From Hanleya hanleyi (lineage: Eukaryota; Mollusca; Polyplacophora; Lepidopleurida; Hanleyidae): a DNA stretch of 64,000 nt. The stretch covers positions 372,001 to 436,000 of the forward strand of contig JAVTVY010010516.1 in NCBI GenBank assembly GCA_036873755.1, written 5' to 3'. The notes under the pieces were generated by a model. The model worked only from the letters and a program-made list of their open reading frames with translations, was not told the DNA's origin and did no database searches. Both the position numbers and the translations under genes were made by a program. Position 1 is the first letter of the stretch, and each line of letters starts with the position of its first letter. Positions 20,301 to 32,999 of this stretch are shown here, piece by piece.

Positions 20301-23300
20301 AAGGATGGTCCCTCTCTACCCCAAATACCTTCCTGCACTTTCCTAAAATGCCCACTTTGGCTACTACTCGTACTGATGACGTCACCGATGACGTCACAGA
20401 TAACGGGAACATCCCTCAAATGGGGCTATACACCCCGAGAGCTACAAGATAACACCTCCCACGACACAATCGGACCAAGGATGGTCCCTCTCTACCCCAA
20501 ACACACCTCCACGCAGCCCCAAAATGGCCACTTTACTTACTACACCCAACTGCGCATGCGCAGGTTGACGCGACTTGCACTAAAAAACACACCAGTCTGA
20601 CTCTACCCCACACAAGCTTCACTTTGACGCCTCCCACGACCCATTTGGACCCATAGTGGTCCATCTCTACCCCAAACACACCCCCACATACCCCCCAACA
20701 TGCCTGCTTTCTATACTATGGCCAGACTGCGCATGCTCAGAATATTGAAAACGGACGAACCATTAGTCCAGTCGGATACTCCTCCACGAGAGCTTCAAAA
20801 TAAGACCTCATACGACACCATAGGATCATTAGGGGCTCACCTAGACCCCAAAACGTCCACTCCGTATGGACCTATACACCCATAGCCAGTATGGGGCTAT
20901 ATGGATCTACCCAGGCCTCGGTGAACTTTTTCCAAAAATTTCACCGTTTCGCTTCGAAACCCTTCCCATCGTGTTCTAAATGACGAGACGTGAAAAACGA
21001 ATCCAAACAACCCATATCACAATGAACGTATGTGAATTTCCCAGGTTGAACCTATACTTCCATATAGCCAGTATGGAGCTATATGGGCCTATCCACACAT
21101 ACCCGGTACTTTTCCAAAAATTTCACCGTTTCGCTTCGAAACCCTTCCCATCGTGTTCTAAATGACGAGACGTGAAAAACAAGACCAAACAACCCATATC
21201 ACAATGAACGTGTGTGAATTTCCCAGGTTGGACCTATACCCCTATATAGCCAGTATGGGACTATATGGGCTATATGGTACTTTTCCAAAAATTTCACCGT
21301 TGCGCTCCGAGACCCTTCCCATCGTGTTCTAAATGACGAGACGTGAAAAACAAATCCAAACAACCCATATCACAATGAACGTGTGTGAATTTCCCAGGTT
21401 GAATCATACCCCCATATAGCCAGTATGGGACTATATGGGCTATATGGTACTTTTCCAAAAATTTCACCGTTGCGCTCCGAGACCCTTCCCATCGTGTTCT
21501 AAATGACGAGACGTGAAAAACAAATCCAAACAACCCATATCACAATGAACGTGTGTGAATTTCTCAGGTTGAACCTATACCCCAATATAGCCAGCCTATA
21601 GGCCACCCCTCCCATCGTGTTTTTCTTGGCGAGACGAGAAAAACGAGACCCCACAACCCATAGTAAAGCCCACGAAAAAAAAATGACCATCCCCATACCC
21701 CATACAGGCATTTTCCCTTATATTGTATAATACAGACCCCTATTGTAGGGGTAAAGTCCGAGTTCCGCTTTTTATATTTTCGGAAAAAAATCCTAATTTT
21801 ACATGCACCCATCCCATTGACTTGATAGGCAGGCCCCGATAAGCCCGGGGACCGATATTAGCCCTTTGGGATAGGGTTGATAGGGTTTTCCCCTATTTTA
21901 GGGGTAAAGTCCGTGTTCCGCTTTTTATATTTTCGGGGGAAAAATCCTAATTTTACATGCACCCACCCCATTGACTTGATAGGCAGGCCCCGATAAGCCC
22001 GGGGACCGATATTAGCCCTTTGGGATAGGGTTGATAGGGGTTTTCCCCTATTTTAGGGGTAAAGTCCGTGTTCCGCTTTTTATATTTTCGGGGGAAAATC
22101 CTAATTTTACATGCACCCACCTCATTGACTTGATAGGCAGGCCTCGATAAGCCCGGGGACCGATATTAGCCCTTTTGGCTAGAGTTGATAAGGGTTTTCC
22201 CCTATTTTAGGGGTAAAGTCCGTGTTTCGCTTTTTATATTTTCGGGAAAAAATCCTAATTTTACATGCACCCACCCATGACTGAATGGCCCTCGAGGCGC
22301 GCTCCACTTTGACACCTCACTCGACCCATTAGGTCCACTAGGGACCCACCCCGGTCACAAAACGTCTATTCCCACACTCTTTTTAGGCATTCCCCGTATA
22401 CATTAACATTGGAAGTCACTTGGTTGACATGGGACTACTTTCTGTCCGCGGAAGTGACGGCATCACCACCAGACCGCGGAGGAATACAAAGGTTAAAGGT
22501 TACCGGAACTACTTTTGACCTACACGTGACCTTGAGCTGGTGGCGCCCCCTGGCGCCACAGAGGTGAAAGGCGATGTGGCGCCCCCCATACTTTGGCGCA
22601 GCAGCCACCCATGACTGGATGCGCCTTCACGAATGCTTCACTTTGATACCTCACTCGACCCAATCGGACCAATAGTGGCCCACCTAGACCCCAAAACGTA
22701 TATTCCCATACTCTGTTTAGGCATTCCCGTATACATTAACATTGGAAGTCACTTGGTTGACATGGAACTACTTTCTGTCCGCGGAAGTGACCGCATGATC
22801 ACCAGACCGCATCACTGCGGATGAATTCGAGGTCAAAAGTCATGTGCACTTGACCTCCACGTGACCTCCATGAAATGCGCAAAAGGTCAAAAGGGTCAAA
22901 TGCCCTTAAATGCGCTTTTCTACTACGAAATGTGGCTTTAAAAGGGTTTTCTATACTACTAAGAACATTCCTCCCCAAGCCCGCTTTGACGCTGACTACA
23001 CATACGATTTTTCCCTAAACCTGCCTTGACATTGGACTTCACATACGTTCCTTCCTCACCCCGACCTGACACTCGACACCTCGCTTTGACAATATACTAC
23101 ACATACATTCCTCACTACCCACTCTGAAACTTTGTTAATTAATGTTTTGGTAAGGAAAATCTAATTAGTATATAGTTTTGATAGCTGAAATGTACTTTAC
23201 TCTAATAGTAGGTGCATAACTAACCCGAAGTCGTAAGCCCAGTTTGACTAGGCATCTTTGACACTCTACTGGACATAGATACATTTACAAACGTCTAGTC

Positions 23301-24700
23301 CGTCATTCAAGATTCAGCCGTCGTCCGCATTCATAATTGACGGCCCCTAGCCCCGGGTTAAGCGGAATTAGACGCAAGTTACGAAACGTACCGCCATAGA
23401 TCTTGCACGCTATACTCGTCTTTTGCTACCCGCATGCGATATCTATCGCCAAATTTGAGAAACTTCGAGCGCTGGCGCTTGATGATATAGCCCTGTTTTA
23501 CAAGTTTCTGCAAGAATGTTTTGTGACGTTGATAAAAATCGCCACATTTAACACAGGATCTAGCAAATGCTACTAGGTGAGATATGTATAAGCCATATTT
23601 CTGTCCAGATAGTTTACGATATCGAAATTGTCATCTATTTTGTCGTAAAATCGTAAACACTGGACTACACTAACATCTATCCTAACCCCATTTTGAGACT
23701 GGACAATACATCTCAATTCCTCCCTATCCCCGCTTTGATACTGGACTACACTTGCATCTCTCTCTAAGCCCGTTTTGACACTTGACTAAACAAACATTCT
23801 TTCCTAACCCACTTTGAAACCTAGCTACTTAACGTTTTCGTAAGAGAAGTATTAGTATATAAATTTGATAGATGAAATGTACTTTTAACCTGATAGCAGA
23901 GAAGCATACATCACAGTAATTTGTAACCCCATTTGAGAGTTGACTATACATCTTTGATACTCGATTAGACACACGTTTAAATATTTTATCTCGCCTTACG
24001 AAGTGGGGGTGAGAGGAAGTCATCATCGGTGTCGGTGTCCCTTCCATGGAACTGATGAGGCTTTTGGTTTAACAAACGGGGAAACAAAATCCAGAAATTT
24101 TCAGAAAAAAAATATACACATATGTTCCCCCCAAACGACTTTGACGCTGCCCTGCACATATGTACTCAGTCGTGAAATGTACTTTAAAGTAAAAGAAGAT
24201 AATTAACCCTACGTCTTAACCCCGCTTTGACAATGGACTACCCATACGTTCTACCCTAACCCAGCTTTGAAACTGAGCAACACTTACGTTCCTCCCTAAC
24301 AACGCTTTGACACTGGATGACACGTACATTTCTCCCTAATGCCGCAATGAAACTGGACTAGAAGAACATTCCTCCCTAACCCCGCTGTGACACTGACTAC
24401 ACTCAAGTTCCTCCCTAAACCTGCTTTGGCACTGGACTAAACATACGTTTCTCCTTAACCCTGATCTGACACCGGTCTACATAAACATTCCTCCATAATC
24501 CCGCTTTGACAATGGATTACACGTACATTCCTCACTACCCACTTTGAAACTTATTTAACGGTTTGGCGAGGAAAGTATATTAGTATATAATTTTGATAGC
24601 TGAAATGCACTTCAAACTGATAGTAGAGGAGCATAACCAACCCTAAGCCCTAACCCCAGTTTGACTAGACACCTTTGACACTCGATTAGACATAGATGAC
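20301..24700 (+). repeat. Tandem segmental duplication, copy B (4400 bp)
   Basis: Second copy of 15904-20300, so the foldback right end occurs again at 20301-22959. The junction at 20300/20301 reads AGATGAC joined to AAGGATGG with at most 1-2 bp of homology. Copy B ends at the same AGATGAC, followed by ordinary minisatellite. Confidence 0.95.
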
Positions 24701-24838
24701 TCCCTAACCCTGCTTTGTCACTGGACTACTCGTCCGTTCCTCCTTAGCCCAGCTTCAAAACTGGGCAAGACATATATTCCTCCCTAACACCGCTTTGATA
24801 CTGGGAGATCCATGCATTCCTGCCTAACACCGCTATTT
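22960..24838 (+). repeat. ~41-bp minisatellite, copy B flank and beyond
   Basis: Same as 18572-20290 up to 24700, then further units to 24838, where a LINE 3' fragment begins. Confidence 0.85.
23293..23665 (-). mobile_element. Penelope-like element 3' fragment (duplicate)
   Basis: Copy of 18893-19275 carried by the tandem duplication. Confidence 0.8.
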
Positions 24839-25078
24839 TACGATTGTAAGAGATTCTTTTTATCGAGTAGCTACTTTAGAAGATCATTTTGGTCGGGTGA
24901 AAGAAAAATTATCTTAGGTTATTTGAGGGGAATTGGATTGTTGTAGAAGTTTCAATGTGTGTATGTTTTAATATGCGTTGGATTAACAAGTTATTAACTT
25001 GAACACTTAGAACCTACTTTGATCGTCGCTATATTGCGGAAATATTTCTGAACGCGACGTTAAACCTTAGTTATGCCT
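24839..25078 (+). mobile_element. I/Nimb-like LINE 3' end fragment
   Basis: Begins at TGTAAGAGATTCTTTTTATC, matching the last codons of ORF2 near 60087, and runs through the 3' UTR to TTTGATCGTCGCTATATTGC and GCGACGTTAAACC. 5'-truncated and more diverged than the other copies. Confidence 0.85.
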
Positions 25079-26365
25079 CCCCCAACATAGTTGGTGGGAG
25101 ACATCTAGTGTTTGTGCTGTCGGTCTGCCTGTCTGTCTGTCCGTCCCCTTTCCTTGTCTGCAAGATATCTTGAGAACTACTGGATGAAATTTCACCAAAC
25201 TTAGATGGAAGCTTCATTGGGATAGCCCCCGCATTTGGTTAGGTTTTGGTTTGTGTGCGTGCGTTCGTCCGTGTCTGGTATCCGTCCGTCCGTCCATCAA
25301 TTTGTACATGTATATACAGGCCTTGCCTTCAAGATATCTTGAGAACCAATGGACGGAATTTCACCAAACTTGGATGGAAGCTTCATTGCGATAGCCCTCT
25401 CATTTGGTTAGGTTTCGGTGTGTGTGTGTCTGCATTCATCCGTATCCATTGTCCGTCCGTTCGTCCATCCATCTACTTGTAAATGTATATACAGACCTTG
25501 TCTGCCAGATATCTGAAGAACTATAGTCTACTTGACGGAATTTCACCAAACTTGGATGAAAGCCAATGGGCTCCTCATCTGATTAGGTTTCGGTATGCAT
25601 GCATGCGTTCATCCGGGTTCGTTGTCGTTCCGTCCATCTATTTGTACATGTATATACAGACCTTGTCTGCAAGATATCTGGAGAACTAGTGGACAGAAGT
25701 TCACCAAACTTCGATGGAAGGTTCATTGAGATAGCCCCCTCATTTGGTTAGGTTTTGGTGTGTGTGTGTGCATTCATCCGTATCCATTGTCCGTCCGTCC
25801 GTCCATCCATCTACTTGTGAATGTATATACAGACCTTGTCTGCCAGATATCTGGAGAACTATAGTCTACTTGACGGAATTTCACCAAACTTGGATGAAAG
25901 CTTCATTGCAATGGGCTCCTCGTCTGATTAGGTTTCGGTATGCATGCATGCGTTCATCCGGATTCGTTGTCCGTCCGTCCGCCCGTCCGTCCGACCATCT
26001 ACCTCTACATGTATAGACAGGTCTTGTCTATATATCTGTATATCTTGTATGATATCTGGAGAACTACTGGACGGAACTTCACCAAACTTGGACGGAATCT
26101 CATTGGAATGGCCTCCGCATCTGATTATGTTTTGGTGTGCGTGCGTGTTTGGTGTCCATCCGTCTGTCTACTTGTACATGTATAGTCCTTGTCTTCAAGA
26201 TATCTGGAGAACTACTGGACGGAAGTTCACCAAACTTGGGTGGAAGCTTCATTGGGATAGCCCCCTCATTTGGTTAGATTTTGGTTTGTGTGCGTGCGTT
26301 CGTCCGTGTCTGGTGTCCGTCCGTCCGTCCATCTACTTGCAAATGTATATACAGACCTTACAACG
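25079..26365 (+). repeat. ~170-bp tandem array, about 7 units
   Basis: Unit landmarks AAGATATCTGGAGAACTACT and TTCACCAAACTTGGATGGAA recur near 25161, 25329, 25505, 25670, 25843, 26050 and 26197. Each unit ends in a CCGTCCGTCC microsatellite followed by TACATGTATATACAGACCTT. Several long frames cross it, but their lengths follow the unit length and show no domain. Confidence 0.85.
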
Positions 26366-26470
26366 CATATAAGGGAAGTGGGAAGAGGTGCCGACGTACT
26401 GACAGAGCCGCATGACTTCACAGTATAGTCTTCTGGTTAACCTATTCTAAAGCACATACCAAGAATCTAA
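26366..26470 (-). mobile_element. Penelope-like terminal-repeat fragment
   Basis: The reverse complement matches the 171-bp direct repeats at 48163-48333 and 48672-48842 (ATCACGAATCGTTAGATTC through CACCTCTTCCCACTTCCC). A solo fragment. Confidence 0.85.
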
Positions 26471-26479
26471 CGATTCGTG

Positions 26480-27160
26480 ATAACAATTCAATTCACATTC
26501 CTCCCTAACCACGCTTTGGCACTGACTACCCTTACGTTCCCCACTAAACTTTCTTTGACACTGGGCTACACATACATTCCTCCCCACCCCCGATCTGACA
26601 CTGGACTACACGTACATTCCTGACTAATCCACTAATTTAATTTACGTTTTGATAAGAAAAATCTCATTAGCATAAAATTTTGATAGCTGAAATTTACTTT
26701 AACCTGATAGTAAAGGAGCATAAGTAACCCTAAGTCTTAACCCCAGTTTGACTATACATCTTTGACACTCGACTAGACATGGATGTCTCCCTAACCCCGG
26801 TTCGAGACACTGGACCACTCTCTACGTTTCTTCCTAACTTGGCAACATATATGTTCCTCCCTAGCACCACTTGATACTGGACGCTCCTGCATACATTCCT
26901 GCCTAACCCCGCTATGACACTGCACAATACTAACATTCCTCCTAATCCAACTTTGAGACAGGACTACACAACCATTCCTCCCTAACCCCGCTTTGACACT
27001 GGTCTACACACACATTCCTCCCTAACTCGCTTTGAAACTTAGCTACTTAACGTTTTCGTAAGGGAAATATCAGTACCCGGTATATAAATTTGATAGATGA
27101 AATGTACTTTTAACCTGACAGGTGACTTGAATAAAATATTCTAATTTGTCCTAACCAAAG
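26480..27160 (+). repeat. ~41-bp minisatellite
   Basis: Units such as CATTCCTCCCTAACCCCGCT, with the AT-rich spacer TTTGATAGCTGAAATTTAC near 26677 and 27088. Confidence 0.85.
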
Positions 27161-27169
27161 CGTTGAAGA

Positions 27170-27625
27170 CAATGTAACCCCTCCAACCACCCTCATATAT
27201 TCCTATAGCTTGCACCATGCGCCCCGTGGGGCTTCCGGTGATTGACCTGGGATGTTGTGCACACCACAGGTCATGGTAAGAATAGGCCTCAGCTCCTCAG
27301 ACAGCTTGTCGTAAGAGGCGACTAACTGAGGCACCCATGGAGTTCCCGGGTGTGAAAAGGAATAGGATCCCACCTGTGTGGTTCCCCGGTGTGAAAAGGA
27401 ATAGGACCCAACGTCGTGATATGACTGAAATATAGTTGAAAGTGACGTTAAATCATATTCACTCACGCTTACACCATGCTTCACTTATTCAACCCATCCA
27501 CTGCCCTCGGGAACATGCCCCTACACCGAGGGCACAAAACCCCATCTTCTACCTTCTAACGTAAGCCTTGCACGAGGCCCTACTCTCATATATTCTTGGA
27601 GCTTCCACCAGGCTACATTTAATGA
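27170..27625. repeat. Dispersed repeat hosting a SINE
   Basis: The parts 27181-27220 and 27467-27625 share CTTACACCATGCT, CGTATTCAACC-like and CCACTGCCCTCGGGAAC-like sequence with 40486-40620. The family is unknown and no coding frame is present. It is split by the SINE at 27221-27466. Confidence 0.6.
27221..27466 (+). mobile_element. SINE with 13-bp target duplication
   Basis: 246 bp flanked by GCTTGCACCATGC (27208-27220) and GCTTACACCATGC (27467-27479). Body includes GGTAAGAATAGGCCTCAG and CTTGTCGTAAGAGGCGACTA, then two copies of a ~35-bp GGTGTGAAAAGGAATAGGA unit. Its 3' end CGTCGTGATATGACTGAAAT to TCACTCAC resembles the LINE 3' tails here, suggesting that it borrows LINE machinery. Confidence 0.8.
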
Positions 27626-27945
27626 TTTAAACACTATTTATTTCACGAAGGAAACCGGGATCGGCGATTTAAATGCCTCTCCCGGCAGACAATGCACATA
27701 CAGTTACAATAAGAAGATGATAGACAACATACAGATACAGTGAATAGGATTAGAAACAATTACAAACATAATAATTAACATGCGTATTAATATATATTAT
27801 TACATCTGTACGTATAGGTAACACTGCACACCGGGTAGCAGACAACAATTGGGTTATTTGAAGTACAAAGCTTGAAGCATATACAAGATCAGGAGTCAGA
27901 CGACATAAAACCATACCGCAAATACGTAGGACGCAATGATATGTT
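27626..27945. other. No recognisable feature
   Basis: AT-rich, with a minus-strand frame at 27750-27968 that has no recognisable domain. It may include the lost 5' part of the Penelope-like element. Confidence 0.4.
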
Positions 27946-29870
27946 TTGGGGTCTTTCTTGAAACTCAACTACTTAGATAAAGGACTGGACATCATCAATT
28001 TACCTCGAATCCTGAATGATCCAGAGGTACGCAATACTGTACCAAACTATTTTAAGTTCACAGAACCTCCTTGCATTCCATATAAGTATACTAAATCTAT
28101 AGCCACCAGAATATTCATTTACTCTAATGCTGTCAAGGAGTTTGACTGGAACTTATACACGTCGGGAGGCTATAGTTGTGATTGTGAATCGTCGAACTTT
28201 ATCTATACACCATGCAAACATGTTGTGACCGGTGACCTTGATGTGGTGAGTGATAAGGACCTAAGATTACTCCTGAAGAAGGGACATAAATATAGAGAGC
28301 GGAGAAATATGAATCTGAAGGCCGACCAGAAGATAGTCCTGTCTGCTTTGGAACAGTACGTTATTGATTGGTCTGAGCGAGAAAAAGTTGAACCTACAGT
28401 ACTCGATGATTGGCTGGACCTCACCAAGTGCAATATCGTTGAAACAATCCGCCATATTGACAGAAGTACCCTTCCCCAAGCAAAACAAGTACTGAGAAGC
28501 CCCAATTCGCAAGAAGTTCTAGCAAATCTCCAGAGTAAATTCGTCATAGTCCCAGCAGACAAAGCTGCGAATAATATAATATTCATATGTAAATATTACT
28601 ATTACCAGGTGCTGGTTTAAGAATTGAGTGTAAACTTATCGTCATCAAATACGTCTACTTACTCTCAAACTGCATTTACTCTGGAAGATTTATTTAACAA
28701 TCACAAAACGTTTCTCAAGGAAAGAGGTATTTGTCTTCCAACCAAACATAACGATATACCAAAAGTATACTGGACTCCCAAAATGCATAAATCACCATAC
28801 AAAGATAGATTCATAGCTGGTTCTAGAAGCTGCATCACCAAGCTCCTTCCAACCCTGTTGACGAGGGCCCTTCAGGAGGTAAAAGCATTCTGGGAAAGGT
28901 ATTGCGCCACTTTTTCTAAAAACTCTGGCGTTGAATGTATGTGGATATTGAAAAACTCAAAATGTCTTACGGAAGTACTTGATGCTAAAGGTCACATACC
29001 GTATAGACATGTATCCACATGGGATTTCTTGACTCTCTATACCACAATCCCTCATCAGGACCTTATTGACCATCTAAGTTCATTAATAGTATCTGTGTTT
29101 AAGAAAACTGATCGTAGATATATTAATGTCGGAAGCCATAAAGCATTCTTTAGCTCTACTACATACAAGAGATATCATTCATGGAATGTTTCTTTGTTTA
29201 TAGAGTTGCTTGAATTTCTCATTAAAAATATCTATGTGAAATTTGGCAACACAATATATCAGCAGCATATAGGTATTCCAATGGGTACTAATTGTGCACC
29301 CCTGTTGGCTGACCTGTATCTGTTCTCTTATGAATATGACTATATGCAGGCGCTTTCAAAAACCGATCCATTCAAAGCCCGTTCCTTCTCATTCACCAAA
29401 CGCTATATAGACGATCTTCTCGCTGTGGATAATCGCTATATAAATGACGCAGTGAAGGACATATATCCACCTTCACTGGATTTGAAGTAAACTACAGATA
29501 ACCCTACAGGCACATCGTACTTAGACCTATATCTCTATAACAATGAAGCGGGCCTTCTCTCCCGTCGACTGTATGACAAAAGAGATGATTACAATTTCGA
29601 CATCGTCCCTTTCTGGACAGTAATATTCCAGTGGGACCTGCATATGGCGAATACATATCACGCCTAGTAGCATTTGCTAGATCCTGAGTTAAATGTGACG
29701 ATTTTAATCAACGTCACAAAACATTGTTGCAGAAACTTATAAAACAGGGCTACACCACCAAGCGCCTCCACTCAAAGTTTCTCAAATTTGGCGATACATA
29801 TCGCATGCTGATAGCAAAATACGAGCGTAGCGTGCAAGATCTATGGCGTTACGTGTCGTAACTTGTGTCT
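27946..29870 (+). pseudogene. Penelope-like reverse transcriptase (several stops)
   Basis: The two main frames (27946-28620 and 28624-29490) are in the same phase, separated by a TAA at 28618-28620. Landmarks: CDCESSNFIYTPCKHVVTGD, FVIVPADKAANNIIFICKYY before the first stop, WTPKMHKSPYKDRF, STWDFLTLYTTIPHQDL (first catalytic Asp), GIPMGTNCAPLLADLYLF, and RYIDDLLAVDN (catalytic DD, near 29402). After a TAA at ~29488 the thumb and C-terminal region continue in broken frames (IAKYERSVQDLWRYVS, ~29810-29860). Penelope-like RTs copy element RNA using chromosomal 3' ends as primer. This copy is inactive. Confidence 0.9.
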
Positions 29871-30400
29871 AATTCCGCTTAACCCGGGGCTAGGGGCCGT
29901 ATGAACCCATTTACTTCAAGATCCTCACGGTACTCATATGAACAGTCACAATCAAAGCGTGACTGAGATACATCATTCTTTAGATGACGACTTTACACCG
30001 AATATTATGGATTAAGAATATTGATCAGCGATACGGATTTGATATTTTTGGAACATCATGCCTAAATCACCTAATTGTATATTTTCACAATTATAAAAAT
30101 TCTGAAGTGATTTTCCATGAACTGAGTATTTTTCGTGATACCCTCTTTATCTTAGTTTATTATACGGATTTGATATTTTTGGGACATCATGATGTCTTGC
30201 TGGCATCATTGAAAACTGTTGACCGCTTCTCTCTTGCAGGAAACACGCCTATGTTTATGTATACTATGAATGTCTTTTTGAATTTGATGCTAGTACTGTT
30301 ATATGGAATATGGAATAGGTCTTTGGATTATGGACGCGGATATTCTCTAATCGACGACGGCTGAATTATGAATGACGGACCAGACGCTTGTAATTTCCCT
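27946..30400 (+). mobile_element. Penelope-like retroelement, copy 1 (decayed)
   Basis: Coding remnants 27946-29870, then a 3' region with GGGGCTAGGGGCCGTATGA and a stretch ending near GACGGACCAGACGCTTGTAA (30375-30395). The reverse complement of this region is found at 18893-19275. The left boundary is not defined. I see no GIY-YIG endonuclease motif before or after the RT, so it is either an endonuclease-lacking type or has lost the domain. Confidence 0.85.
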
Positions 30401-30649
30401 CATGTAAGAACACACGTGAGAAGCCTCCCTGATATACCAGTGAAAGAGTCGCACATCTCTGTAAGACATCACTCGAATGGATGACACATGAATATATCAC
30501 AAATTGATCAGTATCAATTATTTTTTTTCGTGACATATTCATGCATGGATGTACACAGAGAAGTTATATTCTGTTTGACGACAGCGACAAGGTATATTTC
30601 GTCGGGCAACCGATTGCTATGACAGTTTAAACCAGTCTTTTATTAGGAA
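30401..30649. other. No recognisable feature
   Basis: AT-rich sequence between the Penelope-like 3' region and the reversed minisatellite. It includes a short imperfect inverted repeat around GATGACACATGAATATATCA and TGACATATTCATGCATGG. Confidence 0.4.
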
Positions 30650-32823
30650 GGAATTTTGCATGAATTCAAGTGTCAAAGGGATGTTAGGGAGGAATGTACG
30701 TCGAGTCGAGTGTTAAGTCAGTGTTGGCGAGGAATGTATGTGAAGTCGAGTGCAAACACGGTGTTAGGACGTAGGGTTAGTTAGTTCTGATAACTGTTAC
30801 ATTCAAGTTTATTTCCGCCATTAAAATCACATAATTTCTCAAAAGTGTAGTTCGGTATCAAACTGAGGTTATGGAGAAATGTACGTTTAATAGAGTGCCA
30901 AGTCGAGTGTTTAAGCAGTGCTAGGAATGAATGTACGTGAAGACCGAGATGACAAAACCGTGTTAGTGAGGAACGTATGTTAAGTCGTGTCAAAGCGGTG
31001 CTACGGAGGAACGTACGTGAAGTCGCGTGGCAAAGCGGTATTACGACTTAGGTTTAGGCGTCTTTCATAACTATAACATTCAGGTTCATTTCAGCTATCA
31101 AAATCGTAATTTCTCGAGCAAAGTTTGTGTTAGGGAGGAACGTACATGAAAACGAGTGTCAAAAACGGTGTTACGGATGAATGTACCTGAAGCCGAGTGT
31201 CCATTAAAGCACGTTTACGACTTCTGGTTAGGTTGGCTTCATAACTACCACTCACGGTTCATTTCGTCTATAAAAAATACATTTGTACGCCAAATTTTAC
31301 CTGTAGTTGTGCGTCTGTAGTTGTGTATCATGGTGAGAAAGGAATGAACATGAAGTCGAGTGTCGAAGCGGTGTTAGAGAGGGATATATGTAAAATTCAC
31401 TGCAAAAATTGTCTTAATATCGAGTATTTCGAGTGTCCACGTGGTGTTCCAGAGGAATGTATGTAAAGTCGAGTGCCAAAGTGCTGTTAGGGAGGAATGT
31501 ACGTGAAGTCGAGTTTGAAAGCGGTCTTGGGAAGGAATGTACATGAACTCCAGTGTCAAACGGGGATTAGGGCTTACGGTTCTGTATGTTTCATCACATT
31601 CGGGTTTATTTCAGCTGTAAAAATCATATGAGTACCAAAGCGGTGTAAGAAAGGAAAGTACGTGAATTTGAGTGTCAAAGCGGTGTTTTGGAGGAATGTA
31701 TGTGAAATAAAGTGTCAATTAAATCAGGTTTAGGACTTAGGGTTGGATATGTCTCATAACTATCACGTTCCTGCAGGTTCGTTTCAGGATAAAAATCGTA
31801 TTTTCTCACCAAAGTGTACCTATAGTTGTGTGTCGAATCGGGGTTAGGAAGCAGTGTACATGACTGAGTGTCGAAGCGTCGAGTGTCAACAATGTTTTGA
31901 CACTCGAATTATGGTACATATCTGGCTTACACCGCTTTATTGAGGAATGTCGAGTGTCGAAGCCTTCTTGGGGAAGAAAGTACGTGAGTTCGAGTGTCAA
32001 AGCGATCTTAGCGGGGATGTACGTGATGAGTATCAAAGACGTGTTAGGAGGAAAGTATGTGAAGTTGACAGTCAAAGCGCTGTTAGGGAGGAAGGTACCT
32101 GAAGTCGAGTGGCAAAGCGGTGTTAGGGGGAATTGTACGTGATGTCTTTAGTCAAGGCGGTGTTAGAGAGAAAAGTATGTAAAGTCGAGTGTCAAAGCGG
32201 AATATTCCTGAAGTCGAGTATCAAAGGGGTATTAGGGATGAATGTACGTCAAGCTGAGTCAAAGTGATGTTAGGGATGAATATACGTTAAGTCGAGTTTC
32301 AAAGCAGTCTTGGGGAGGAATCTAATTGAAGGAAAGTGTCAAAACGATGTCGTAGAATGTAAGTGAATTTGAGTGACAAAAGTGATGTTAGTGGGAAATG
32401 TGCGTGATGTAGAGTGTGTAAGACGTTAGTGAGGAAAGTATGTGAAGTTGAGTGTCAAAGTGGTGTTAGAGATGAATGTAGCTGTATTCGAGTGGTAAAG
32501 CGGTGTTAGTAGTCGAGAGGCAAAGCTGTGTTAGGGAGGAGGGGAGGTGCATGAAGTGTAGTGTCACAGCGGTGTTAGGGAGGAATATAAGTTAGGACCA
32601 GTTTCTAAGCAGTTTTAGTGAGGAATGTAACTTAAGACAAGTGTCAAAGCAGTTGGGGAATGTATGTGAAGTCCAGTGACCAAACGATCTTTAACGAGAT
32701 ACTGTATCTAAGTTAAGACGACTGTCAAAGCGGTGTTAGCAAGGAATGTACATGAAATCGAGTGTCAAAACAGAGTTAGAGAAGAAAGTTTAGTGTCGAT
32801 TAAATCGGGTTTAGGACTTAGTA
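30650..32823 (-). repeat. ~41-bp minisatellite, reverse orientation
   Basis: Units such as GGAATGTACGTGAAGTCGAG followed by TGTCAAAGCGGTGTTAGG, about 45-50 degenerate copies, with AT-rich spacers (TTCATTTCAGCTATCAAAAT near 31083 and 31265). This is the opposite orientation to the copies left of 27160. Confidence 0.85.
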
Positions 32824-32998
32824 ATTTCTTGCGCTGTAAAACTTACTTTCACATACCTTATTGCTATTGTGTTCCTACGCGATTGCTCTATTGTAATTTC
32901 TTACCACAGAACCAAAACAGTAGTCCCTGTAATGCCCAATGCCCATGCGCGAGTACCCAGAACCCAATCTGTCTGACCACGTGACTTCCTTCTTTCCT
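32824..32998 (+). repeat. DIRS left inverted terminal repeat
   Basis: ACTTACTTTCACATACCTTA through CACGTGACTTCCTTCTTTCC pairs with the reverse complement of 39257-39430 with few mismatches. The outermost ~13 bp (ATTTCTTGCGCTG) differ from the right end, but are complemented in the internal region. Confidence 0.9.
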
Positions 32999-32999
32999 C

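Noticed and set aside
25079..26365. CRISPR-like array of repeats and spacers
   Set aside because: Units are ~170 bp, degenerate and contiguous without unique spacers, in a eukaryotic context.
29984..30364. 126-codon frame after the Penelope-like RT
   Set aside because: No domain; it spans a short internal repeat (ACGGATTTGATATTTTT occurs twice) and is not conserved in copy 2.
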